Assembly: GCF_023822005.2 (NCBI RefSeq)
Contig: NZ_CP099632.1
Location: forward strand, 1 to 21,143
DNA length: 21,143 bases
Origin: Dyadobacter fanqingshengii
GTDB lineage: Bacteria > Bacteroidota > Bacteroidia > Cytophagales > Spirosomataceae
Direction of reading: 5' to 3'
Below the pieces are notes generated by a model. The model was given only the letters and a program-made list of their open reading frames with translations, searched no databases and was not told where the DNA came from. The position numbers were made by a program, and so were the translations under genes. This document shows, one piece after another, positions 1-6,553 of the stretch (the stretch's first letter is position 1; the number at the start of each line of letters is the position of its first letter).

Positions 1-51
1 GTAGAAACCTGCTCCTTCGTAGCCCTAAAATGAGTGTTGGATATCACAATT

Positions 52-60
52 TGTGAATAT
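52..60 (-). promoter_or_regulatory. Possible DnaA box
   Basis: Read on the minus strand this is ATATTCACA, one mismatch from the consensus TTATNCACA. It sits in AT-rich DNA about 70 bp left of the iterons, where Rep_3 plasmids often carry a DnaA site. A nine-base match with one mismatch is weak on its own. Confidence 0.3.
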
Positions 61-126
61 TGAAATATATTGAATTATTTGTAAGTCTGGTAACCAACTA
101 ATAATCAGTTACTTGTGTCGATATGA

Positions 127-240
127 AAACAGGTTTCATAAGCTAAAAAACAGGTTTCATAAGCAGGGAAACAGGTTTCATAAGCCATAAAAACAGGTTT
201 CATAAGTAAATCAACAGATTTCATAAGCTAAGAAACAGAT
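127..240 (+). repeat. Iteron array of the replication origin
   Basis: Four perfect copies of the 16-mer AAACAGGTTTCATAAG start at 127, 148, 169 and 191. A fifth, degenerate copy starts at 212 (first base C, and GA in place of GG), and a half copy AAACAGAT starts at 233. Spacing is 21-22 bp, two helical turns, so all copies face the same side of the DNA. In Rep_3-family plasmids such directly repeated iterons bind initiator monomers to open the origin and limit copy number. The adjacent initiator gene at 287 supports this. An additional inverted copy lies at 21059-21074. Confidence 0.93.
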
Positions 241-279
241 AATAAAATAAGTCTGTTTTTTTGTACTGTTTTATTATCT
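233..279 (+). promoter_or_regulatory. Candidate rep operator (inverted repeat)
   Basis: AGATAATAAAA at 237-247 is exactly complementary to TTTTATTATCT at 269-279, ending 7 bp before the rep start codon. The left arm runs out of the half iteron AAACAGAT (233-240), and inverted AAACAG words (CTGTTT) occur at 253-258 and 266-271. In the Rep_3 family, initiator dimers autorepress rep at an inverted repeat related to the iterons. The arrangement here matches that design, but binding is inferred. Confidence 0.6.
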
Positions 280-286
280 TTACACT

Positions 287-1210
287 ATGCCAAAACATGA
301 ACGAAAAGACTCTAAGCTGCAAGTTAGGCAGCATAACGCTATAACAAACGCAAGGCACGAATTGTCTGCAATACAGCTAGATCTGTATTTTATGATGTTA
401 TCGCTCCTACGCCCCGGTGATAGTCCAAATACCAACTATTATATTAGCGTTAAGGAAATTGAAGACCTAACAGGCCGGCAGTGGAATTATCAACAGCTTC
501 GGGAGGCTACTGAGGGGCTAATTGGGAAAGTGTTCGAAATTGAAGAAGATGACGGATTACTTCAAGTAGCAATGATGTCGAGTGCTAAATACTTACGCGG
601 GGAAGGAAGGATTCAAATTTCGATAGACCAGAAGCTAATTCCTTATCTTGTTGATTTAAAGAACAATTTTACTTCATTTCAGTTGTACTGCGTACTTTCC
701 ATGACTTCAAAATACGCGAAATGGATGTACATACAATTATCAAGATGGAAGGATATAGGCTTCATTAGCTTTGAAGTTGACCAGCTGCGCTACCGTTTAA
801 ACCTTAAAGACCCCTACGGCAAAGCGCCTGAACAATACAAACAATGGGGCCAGTTCAAGGACAATGTGCTAGAACCCACGGTAAAACAGATAAATACGTG
901 TTCCGATCTTAGAATAAGTTATACAACAGAAAAGAAAAATAGGGCAATTCACAAACTACATTTCACAATCAAATCTGTTGACCAGTTTCAGACAGTCATT
1001 CCATTCGAAGCTCAGGATTCTGACATGGAGGCAATTCAGCTCAAGAAACGAATGAGTGATATTGGCATACTAGATCAAAAATTAATTAAAGTAGTTCTGG
1101 AAAATACTGATTTAAGAAAAAAAGCAAATAAATGCTTATTTGATATTTCCCTTAGAAAAAACGATATAACTAATCCAGCAGGTTACTTCCGTAAAACAAT
1201 GGGTATATAA
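287..1210 (+). CDS. Replication initiator protein, Rep_3 superfamily
   Basis: This 307-aa protein has the two winged-helix layout of Rep_3 (RepB/RepE/Initiator) proteins. An N-terminal stretch 'ITNARHELSAIQLDLYFMMLSLL' (about residues 19-42) opens the first winged helix. The segment 'YAKWMYIQLSRWKD' and 'DNVLEPTVKQIN' (about residues 143-205) marks the second. Full length is normal for the family. It would bind the iterons at 127-240, open the origin and recruit host replication proteins. The ATG is close to the operator-like inverted repeat, so autoregulation is likely. No Shine-Dalgarno sequence is visible, as is usual in Bacteroidota. Family assignment is strong; no specific rep gene name is justified. 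Confidence 0.93.
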   Translation: MPKHERKDSKLQVRQHNAITNARHELSAIQLDLYFMMLSLLRPGDSPNTNYYISVKEIEDLTGRQWNYQQLREATEGLIGKVFEIEEDDGLLQVAMMSSAKYLRGEGRIQISIDQKLIPYLVDLKNNFTSFQLYCVLSMTSKYAKWMYIQLSRWKDIGFISFEVDQLRYRLNLKDPYGKAPEQYKQWGQFKDNVLEPTVKQINTCSDLRISYTTEKKNRAIHKLHFTIKSVDQFQTVIPFEAQDSDMEAIQLKKRMSDIGILDQKLIKVVLENTDLRKKANKCLFDISLRKNDITNPAGYFRKTMGI

Positions 1211-1266
1211 ATGTCTTACTATCAGTATTTTATGAAATATTAACCTATGCCTAAATATTTAATGTT

Positions 1267-1308
1267 AGTTGTTTTTTTAGTTGTAAATTGGAAACCAAAA
1301 ATAGTTGT
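1267..1308 (+). repeat. 12-bp-phased AGTTGT repeats, array A
   Basis: AGTTGT occurs at 1267, 1279 and 1303, spacings of 12 and 24 bp; the expected unit at 1291 is not conserved. The array lies between the rep stop codon and the end of the small RHH gene. The same word on the same register recurs at 1634-1722 and 2412-2477, which suggests partition-protein binding sites. Confidence 0.6.
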
Positions 1309-1324
1309 CTAATCACTTCCAAAA

Positions 1325-1633
1325 CTACTTCTTATTACGCAACTGCTTATTGATCCTATCCTTCACCGCTTTAACAACGAAATCATGAATCGAATCTCGG
1401 TCACGCTTTGGTAAGGACTCTTGAATCTGTCGGATCTGCGCTAATTCGCTTTCATATATTTTAAAAGTAAAAGATTTTAATACATCCTGTTGCGGCTCTA
1501 CGGCCGCAACAGATTTTTCAAGGTTTGTAACAGGAGTTACTTTAATCGCAGAACCTCCTTTATTGATAGCTTCCATCATTGATGGATCGTTTAGTTGGAC
1601 AGGAGGAAGACCAATTTTCGCTTTCTTTGCCAT
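1325..1633 (-). CDS. Small ribbon-helix-helix-like partition partner of ParA
   Basis: This short basic protein (102 aa from the chosen start, 'MAKKAKIGLPP') follows parA on the same strand. It has a polar N-terminal half and a C-terminal segment 'KSFTFKIYESELAQIRQIQESLPKRDRDSIHDFVVKAVKDRINK' that reads as one strand followed by two helices, the pattern of ribbon-helix-helix DNA-binding proteins. Small RHH proteins encoded just after a short ParA are the centromere-binding partners of type Ib partition systems. An in-frame ATG 14 codons upstream (1675) exists, but those codons are built from the AGTTGT repeat array. The repeats stop exactly at the internal ATG, so I prefer 1633. No homology name is claimed. 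Confidence 0.68.
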   Translation of the reverse strand: MAKKAKIGLPPVQLNDPSMMEAINKGGSAIKVTPVTNLEKSVAAVEPQQDVLKSFTFKIYESELAQIRQIQESLPKRDRDSIHDFVVKAVKDRINKQLRNKK

Positions 1634-1722
1634 AGTTGTAATAACAGTTCTAAAAAAAGTTCGTTTTAACAACATATTACAGTTGTTATTATAGTTTTTA
1701 TTTTAGTTGTATTTTCAGTTGT
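1634..1722 (+). repeat. 12-bp-phased AGTTGT repeats, array B (candidate centromere)
   Basis: Units start at 1634 (AGTTGT), 1646 (AGTTCT), 1658 (AGTTCG), 1669 (inverted, ACAACA), 1681 (AGTTGT), 1693 (AGTTTT), 1705 (AGTTGT) and 1717 (AGTTGT). Spacing is 12 bp, with a single one-base slip at the inverted unit. The spacers are A/T-only or nearly so. The array fills the gap between parA and the small RHH gene and runs up to the preferred start codon of the latter. It is probably both the parS-like centromere and an operator. RHH partition proteins are known to bind arrays of short repeats; this particular hexamer is my reading. Confidence 0.7.
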
Positions 1723-1726
1723 AATA

Positions 1727-2392
1727 TTAACGTCTTTCTGACTTATTATCAACGGCTTTATTAATCGCGTTCATCAATTGTTCTAATTCCTTTACCGCTT
1801 TATCATCAGTCGGCTTTAATTCAAGAACACTTAGGCCAGCTCCAACCGAGTTAGCGAATGAAATACGATTCCCAATTGAAGCTTCTATAAATTCAATATT
1901 TGTTGCTTCCCGTAGCAGCTCGGCCACTTCTTCTTTGTAAGAACCCCTAGGATCTGCCTTATTGATGAAGGCCAAGCAAACTAGTTTAGGATTAAATGGC
2001 TTCATTTCAGCAATCATCTTTTCGACTTTCCCCAACGTCCATACGTCCAATGAGCGAGGAGCAAATGGAACTAAATACACATGCGAGATAGAAACTGCTG
2101 AACGCTGGCTAACGGTATCCCGGCCGCCGGTATCAATGATAACATCATCATACTTTTCGGCGAGCTTTGCGACGCTAGCGTTAAGTTCACTGCCAGTAAT
2201 TTTAACAGCCGTATAACCAAGATTGCCTTCAAGTGTATGGAGTCGAAATGCAGCAAAATCAGAAGCTGATTCCTGATCGTCGGCATCTACTAAAATTATG
2301 TCTCTACCTTGTTTTAAAAGATAGACTACAAGGTTCGTCGATATCGTAGTTTTACCGCTTCCCCCTTTGATCCCGCCAACAGTGTAAATCAT
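1727..2392 (-). CDS. parA: ParA-family partition ATPase
   Basis: The 221-aa protein carries a deviant Walker A motif KGGSGKTT (residues 9-16), a switch motif 'LVDADDQ' (about 34-40) and a Walker B-like segment 'DDVIIDTGGRDT' (about 81-92). This short form without an N-terminal DNA-binding domain is typical of type Ib plasmid ParA (ParF-like). It would form an ATP-dependent gradient on the nucleoid that moves plasmid copies apart. The downstream RHH gene is 93 bp away from the preferred start, with the repeat array in between. Array C lies just upstream and may serve for autoregulation, since this ParA class lacks its own operator-binding domain. Confidence 0.92.
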   Translation of the reverse strand: MIYTVGGIKGGSGKTTISTNLVVYLLKQGRDIILVDADDQESASDFAAFRLHTLEGNLGYTAVKITGSELNASVAKLAEKYDDVIIDTGGRDTVSQRSAVSISHVYLVPFAPRSLDVWTLGKVEKMIAEMKPFNPKLVCLAFINKADPRGSYKEEVAELLREATNIEFIEASIGNRISFANSVGAGLSVLELKPTDDKAVKELEQLMNAINKAVDNKSERR

Positions 2393-2411
2393 AAAGTTAT
2401 CACTCGTGTTA

Positions 2412-2477
2412 AGTTGTTATTCTGCTTCTTCGCAAAGTTGAATATACACAACCAAAATTACAACTAAATTAAATTGT
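2412..2477 (+). repeat. 12-bp-phased AGTTGT repeats, array C upstream of parA
   Basis: Units on one 12-bp grid are AGTTGT at 2412, AGTTGA at 2436, then inverted ACAACC at 2448, inverted ACAACT at 2460 and AATTGT at 2472. The grid position at 2424 is not conserved. The change of orientation between 2436 and 2448 creates a palindromic core upstream of the parA start codon. A role as the par operator is inferred. Confidence 0.6.
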
Positions 2478-2653
2478 AATTTGTCATCACACTTTAAAAT
2501 TGATGGCAACTTGAGCCCTGCAAAATAGACTCTCGATGGTGCTAGATGCATATAATAGGGGAGGGGAGAAAATTAATTCCCAGTAGATCGTCCAAAAATT
2601 GCTGCCACGGAAAAAAAGTGATATTTATTATAAAGCATAAAACAAAAAACAAT

Positions 2654-2974
2654 ATGAACAAAAACGAGTATCAAGTTAGGTTTGTCGTAGAAGATGACAC
2701 ATTTTACATTATTCCGTCAATTGATGGAGAAGATTTTAACGAAATTCCATATGCTCTTGAGGATATTGACGCTATTCTAGTTAATACAGATGGGATCTCG
2801 GAACTGGTTTCTGAGTTAGCGACAAAAAGTTGGCAAAGTTCAAAGGGTATTTACGACCTCGCTAGAAAAATCGACGAACTACGGCCTGGTCATTCTATCA
2901 ACTGGGAAAACACTTTTGACTATATAGTTGATCAGGAATTCTTCGGCACAAGGCTAGATCCTTCAAAAATATGA
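2654..2974 (+). CDS. Small acidic hypothetical protein
   Basis: From the ATG at 2654 the product is 106 aa ('MNKNEYQVRFVVEDDTFYII...'). A longer reading from 2546 exists, but its first 36 residues look like translated non-coding DNA, so I reject that start. The protein is acidic, has no membrane segment and ends 'TRLDPSKI'. It begins with a beta-rich segment followed by helices. I do not recognise the family. It is transcribed towards the resolvase gene, with a strong hairpin between the two. The proximity to the partition locus suggests a plasmid backbone or accessory role, but nothing more specific. Confidence 0.55.
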   Translation: MNKNEYQVRFVVEDDTFYIIPSIDGEDFNEIPYALEDIDAILVNTDGISELVSELATKSWQSSKGIYDLARKIDELRPGHSINWENTFDYIVDQEFFGTRLDPSKI

Positions 2975-2980
2975 GTATTG

Positions 2981-3017
2981 GCAATCGCTTTTGTCGGTTA
3001 ATCGACAAAGCGATTGC
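2981..3017. terminator. Bidirectional hairpin terminator
   Basis: GCAATCGCTTTTGTCG (2981-2996) pairs with CGACAAAGCGATTGC (3003-3017), 15 bp with a single bulged T and a 6-base loop. It sits exactly between two convergent genes, 6 bp after the 2654 gene stop and 7 bp before the resolvase stop. That position fits a shared terminator, although no long T-run follows. Confidence 0.65.
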
Positions 3018-3024
3018 TAAATAT

Positions 3025-3678
3025 TTAATTGATATTAAGCCGTTTAATCAAGCGATGTACTGTGGTACGGTGCCATTGCTGACCATCGTTCCGGAATGTT
3101 TTAACTCCGCGCTGGTTCAGCTCTTCACATATCCCGCGCACACTTTCAAACCCTTCGGCTTTTAATTCGTCGATGATCGGCCGCATTGATTCTGCAAACT
3201 GATTGGCTGCCGCCAGATTCTTTTTGCTCTCAACCTCTCGGCCATGTTTACCCAGCTTTATACCACGGCGCTTTGCCGCCTGTAATGCCTCTTTTGTCCT
3301 GGTGCTGATTAGCTCACGCTCGTGCTGCGCAAAAGCAGCCAGCATATGCACCATCAGTGGATTTGCGTGGGGATTATCAACCGCCCGAAATTCAGCTTTA
3401 CTTTCCATCAAATTGGCAATGAAAGCTACATTCCGGCCAAGCCTGTCAAGCTTCGCAATAATCAGCGTTGCTTTTTGTTTTTTGCATTGTAACAAAGCCG
3501 CCATCAGCTTCGGCCGGTGATTTTTCTTGGCGCTCTCAATTTCAACAAATTCGGCTATGACTTGGTAGCCTTCCAGTTGTGAGAACAAATGCACGGACTG
3601 ATGCTGAGCTTGAAGTCCCAGCCCACTTTTTCCCTGGCGGTCAGTTGATACCCGATAATATGCAACAGCATTTTTCAT
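3025..3678 (-). CDS. Serine recombinase / plasmid resolvase
   Basis: From the internal ATG at 3678 the product is 217 aa, beginning 'MKNAVAYYRVSTDRQ'. The YRVST motif holds the nucleophilic serine (Ser10 in this numbering). 'LDRLGRN' and 'AAFAQHERELISTRTKEAL' are the further conserved catalytic and E-helix segments of resolvase/invertase proteins. The C-terminal part 'VRGICEELNQRGVKTFRNDGQQWHRTTVHRLIKRL' resembles a recombinase helix-turn-helix. A longer start at 3714 would place the N-terminus inside the inverted repeat at 3709-3740, so the shorter form is preferred. Its likely job is resolution of plasmid multimers. Confidence 0.9.
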   Translation of the reverse strand: MKNAVAYYRVSTDRQGKSGLGLQAQHQSVHLFSQLEGYQVIAEFVEIESAKKNHRPKLMAALLQCKKQKATLIIAKLDRLGRNVAFIANLMESKAEFRAVDNPHANPLMVHMLAAFAQHERELISTRTKEALQAAKRRGIKLGKHGREVESKKNLAAANQFAESMRPIIDELKAEGFESVRGICEELNQRGVKTFRNDGQQWHRTTVHRLIKRLNIN

Positions 3679-3708
3679 AGTGGCAAAATAACAATTTATC
3701 CTAATAGT

Positions 3709-3740
3709 GTCCACATATAAACGGACGTATGTATGTGGAC
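3709..3740. promoter_or_regulatory. Candidate res subsite
   Basis: GTCCACATA (3709-3717) is perfectly complementary to TATGTGGAC (3732-3740). The 32-bp span is about the size of a resolvase dimer site, and it lies 31 bp upstream of the resolvase start. Shorter GGACAAA words at 3737 and 3758 could belong to accessory subsites. Recombination here is inferred from position and symmetry. Confidence 0.5.
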
Positions 3741-3818
3741 AAATTAACTAATGCACCGGACAAACTAAAATCAGTGAAAAAATATGTATCTTAGGTATAG
3801 GTCAGTAGAATACTAAAT

Positions 3819-4823
3819 ATGAAACGACAGCCAAAACTGATAGCTGGTGTTGACATCTCGAAGCACACTCTTGATATAGCACTTATTTCAGATAAAAGTG
3901 AAACAGCGTCCTTCAAAATAAATAATTCCGCGGCAGACCTTCGTAACTTCGTAAGAGGTATAAAGGAACAGTTTAAACTAAGAAATGCTGATTTGGCGTT
4001 TTGCGCGGAGAATATGGGACTTTATGGAATATTTCTTACGGATGTACTAATTAAAATGCACATTCAGCTCTTCCTAGAATCACCGCTACAAATCAAAAGA
4101 TCACTAGGACTTCACAGGGGGAAAACTGATAAGGCAGATGCTATTCGGATTGCGGAATATGCCAGAAAAAATTTTACTTCACTTCGTGAGTGGACACCAC
4201 CTCGGCCTTGTATCAATAAAATGCAGGAGCTTCTTACAATAAGAAAACGTCTTCTAAAAGTGAAAATAATTTTAAAAGGAAACTCCAAGATTGAGCGTCA
4301 CTATCTGGATTCAGTTTCTGCAGAAAACCTTGCAGCCCATAGTTTTCGAAGTTTGGATGCCGTCACTAAAGACATTTTTGAGATCGAAAGTCTGTTAACT
4401 ACTATTGTTCAATCTGACGAAACACTATCCCATTTGTATGACCTGATAACTTCTGTACCGGGTATTGGTAAAGTCATTGGCATTCATCTGCTTATTTACA
4501 CCAATGAATTTAAAAATTTCGTAAATCCAAAAAAATTTGCAAGCTTTTGCGGTGTAGCTCCATTTCCATGGTCATCTGGTATTAGTGTTTTAGGAAAAAC
4601 AAAAGTATCATTCTATGCCAACAAAGAGCTAAAATCACTATTACATATGGCTGCAATGCAGAACGTCAAAAAAAAAGATAGTTCGCTAGCGAAGTATTAT
4701 CAAAGGAAAGTAAAGGAAGGCAAGAACAAGATGAGTACCCTTAACGCACTTCGAAATAAATTAATCCATCGTATCTTTTCCTGTGTTATGAACAATAGAA
4801 GATATGAGGAGCGTGTGAATTGA
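3819..4823 (+). CDS. IS110-family transposase (DEDD recombinase)
   Basis: This 334-aa protein has the RuvC-like DEDD set: D12 in 'GVDISK', E64 in 'FCAEN', and D104/D107 in 'GKTDKADA'. A helix-hairpin-helix 'VPGIGKVIG' lies at about residues 212-220, followed by 'FCGVAPFPWSSG' with the catalytic serine candidates at 251-252. Length and order are normal for IS110/IS1111 transposases, and the frame is intact, so the gene may be active. Members of this family act with a structured RNA encoded in the element's own non-coding end. The 3' tail here is much longer than the 5' flank, so the RNA is expected downstream. Confidence 0.95.
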   Translation: MKRQPKLIAGVDISKHTLDIALISDKSETASFKINNSAADLRNFVRGIKEQFKLRNADLAFCAENMGLYGIFLTDVLIKMHIQLFLESPLQIKRSLGLHRGKTDKADAIRIAEYARKNFTSLREWTPPRPCINKMQELLTIRKRLLKVKIILKGNSKIERHYLDSVSAENLAAHSFRSLDAVTKDIFEIESLLTTIVQSDETLSHLYDLITSVPGIGKVIGIHLLIYTNEFKNFVNPKKFASFCGVAPFPWSSGISVLGKTKVSFYANKELKSLLHMAAMQNVKKKDSSLAKYYQRKVKEGKNKMSTLNALRNKLIHRIFSCVMNNRRYEERVN

Positions 4824-4880
4824 ATAGATATTACCCTTAGTCGAATCCTAAGAGCAACAGATGCTTCTTTCACAATTAAT

Positions 4881-5155
4881 AATTGCAGGATGCGGGCCGT
4901 TTAATTTTAAGGTCTCAGGACGAAACCATCCGCATACTTAAACATTGAGCGGCCTAGTCACTGAGGAATTACTAATGGGCGTATAAGGCCAGAGAGCCTA
5001 ACAGAAATATAAGTTTACCTCAGGCGCAACGATGAAGTAATACGCCGTAGCCAGAATTAGGAAAATACCTGCTTCGAGTTTTGGTGATTACGGAGTTGCA
5101 GGCCGCTTGATATTAAATAAAGACAACGAGTTACTGTCTTAAAAACGAAGCCCTT
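4881..5155 (+). ncRNA. Candidate IS110 bridge RNA region
   Basis: The region has no credible ORF but folds well on paper. GGCCGTTTAAT (4895-4905) pairs over all 11 bases with ATTGAGCGGCC (4944-4954), including two G-U pairs. GGCGTAT (4978-4984) pairs with ATACGCC (5040-5046), and a small AGGC/GCCT hairpin (4986-4999) sits inside it. GCTTCG (5071-5076) pairs with CGAAGC (5146-5151). Wobble pairs favour RNA over DNA function. IS110-family elements are known to encode a bridge RNA in a non-coding end. The exact RNA ends and guide loops are not determined. Confidence 0.5.
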
Positions 5156-5332
5156 ACATCATGGCGGCATTGGATTTTGTTAGTTTCAAAGCACTTCTTA
5201 CGTGTGATAAAGGACGTTATCATATGTAGCGCATAATACTATTAAGACAACTTTAAAAAATACTTTCGATCAAATTTTGCCTTCAAGATCGTCACCAGGG
5301 GAGGGAGGAGCTTCTCTTTTAATGGTAAGTCC

Positions 5333-5686
5333 TTATTTCTTTGCTGCCAGTTTAATGACCACTGTTTGACCAAAACCAGCACTTGCGCTTAGTGTCAGAA
5401 TATCAGGCGTGTCTATGTGAAAAGCAGGATCTGCAGAATCCAACATCCGTTCAGAAAACCGATCCATTGCCTTGCCAAATGCAATTAGACTTTCAGGCAT
5501 AGCCAGTCCATCTTTATTAAATCGAAGTGGGAAGTTACTATTCTCTTTAACAAATTGACTTAATAGTAATTTCCATTCTGACTTTGTTAGTGACATAAAA
5601 TGCCGTTCATGAAGGAATTTAGCCAAGATGGCTATTTTCTTTGCACGGGTGTCTAATTGCCGTACAGGATAGGGGTTTATTAGCAT
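5333..5686 (-). CDS. Hypothetical protein, 117 aa
   Basis: The protein begins 'MLINPYPVRQLDTRAKKIAILAKFL' and ends 'DILTLSASAGFGQTVVIKLAAKK'. The last 25 residues faintly recall the terminal strand of beta-ketoacyl synthases (their 'SFGFGGTNA.LVF' end). However, the upstream part lacks the expected synthase histidines, so a functional call would be unsafe. It lies just beyond the IS110 tail in a zone of broken genes and could itself be a remnant. It has no signal peptide or membrane segment. Confidence 0.45.
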   Translation of the reverse strand: MLINPYPVRQLDTRAKKIAILAKFLHERHFMSLTKSEWKLLLSQFVKENSNFPLRFNKDGLAMPESLIAFGKAMDRFSERMLDSADPAFHIDTPDILTLSASAGFGQTVVIKLAAKK

Positions 5687-5765
5687 AATTAATCATCAAC
5701 TTATGTGCCTGTGTTACCGTAATTATATTTCCCTGTGCCCAGATACAAACGCTCGTACGTATGGG

Positions 5766-6101
5766 TTAGATTAAAAGATAGTACAAAAAGCGCCACGGAT
5801 TTGATAATCTTTTCTTTGATAGTTGACATTCATCCAATATTACTTGGTGAGGGCTGACATTTACAGTTCCCTTTGTTGGAATCATATTTGTCCAAACCCA
5901 GTTATAATGCTCAATCACCTGAACCGCTTTTAGATGCGGCCTTTCTCCGGTCGTATGGCCATCTTCAACCACAGTTGTTTTATAATCCCTTGATAGTGCC
6001 GATTGAATTGTTGCTTCCACACAAAAATCTGTTGCACAGCCCGAAATTATCAATTCATCAACGGAACATTGTTTCAGTTGTGATTGAAGATCAGACCGGC
6101 A
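5766..6101 (-). pseudogene. Truncated cysteine hydrolase (isochorismatase family) remnant
   Basis: The reading frame opens after a TGA at about 6102 and contains 'SVDELIISGCATDFCVEATIQSALSRDYKTTVVEDGHTT'. This is the C-terminal half of the isochorismatase-like cysteine hydrolases, with the nucleophile cysteine in 'ISGCATDFCV'. The N-terminal half with the catalytic aspartate and lysine is absent, there is no ATG, and an in-frame stop precedes the fragment. The C-terminal end 'NPWRFLYYLLI' also looks foreign to the family, so both ends appear damaged. It is a dead gene beside the IS element. Confidence 0.75.
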
Positions 6102-6314
6102 TCAATATTGGTTGTTAATACTTTGAAAATTTTTAGATCAAAATCTTAGGTAGACGCTTCTATTGCACTTATCATTTCTTGCCCATAGGTTTGGCAACAA
6201 TATTCTGCCGGCTAACTTAGTTTTCTACTGATATCGACCTGACCTAAACAAGACTTGGGCTGGCCATATCTCTTTTAGCATAAATTTTAGTAGAAAGTCC
6301 AAATAATGTTATGT

Positions 6315-6553
6315 TTACCAGCCGCGACTATAACCTTTTTTCTGCTGCTCCTGCTTAGGTTTGATTTTAGCTGCTGTGTTAGCTCCTTCTTTTCCATTTT
6401 GTTCTGCTCCAAAGTCTAGCTTTACTCTTTGGCCTGTTTGATCTGTAGGTTTCGCTAGGCCACAATCATATCGGCGTGCTGATGAGCGTTGCGTTTAACA
6501 TCACCTTACAGTATTTAAAGGTTTCCGTCAGCTCACATTCGACCATGAACACT
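6315..6553 (-). pseudogene. Frameshifted gene remnant of unknown family
   Basis: Three minus-strand frames join into one protein-like text. Frame one gives 'FMVECELTETFKYCK' (from about 6553). A one-base shift gives 'GDVKRNAHQHADMIVA', ending at a TAG near 6450. The third frame gives 'AKPTDQTGQRVKLDFGAEQ...', ending 'KKGYSRGW' at the TAA at 6315-6317. The Lys/Gln-rich tail ending resembles the end of small mobilization or relaxase proteins (this plasmid's relaxase ends 'KRGRGMGF'), but that is a guess. Two frameshifts and no intact start point to decay. Confidence 0.4.

Larger units (their letters stand above)
3819..5160 (+). mobile_element. IS110-family insertion element, ends unresolved
   Basis: The element contains one transposase gene and a long 3' non-coding region with RNA-like folding. 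IS110-family elements do not always have obvious terminal inverted repeats or target duplications, and I could not define either end from this sequence. The bounds given are the transposase start and the end of the foldable tail; the real ends are probably somewhat outside. Left of it is the candidate res site, right of it a small unknown gene on the other strand. Confidence 0.6.

Noticed and set aside
127..227. CRISPR array
   Set aside because: Units are 16 bp with 5-6 bp gaps, next to a replication initiator; they are iterons.
1634..1675. Upstream 14-codon extension of the RHH gene
   Set aside because: These codons consist of the AGTTGT repeat array, so the internal ATG at 1633 is the better start.
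2971..3165. Plus-strand frame of 64 codons
   Set aside because: It runs antisense through the terminator hairpin and the C-terminal part of the resolvase gene and has no protein-like pattern.
3819..4823. Terminal inverted repeats and target duplication of the IS element
   Set aside because: I compared the flanks 3741-3818 and 5100-5330 and found no convincing inverted or direct match, so the ends are left open.
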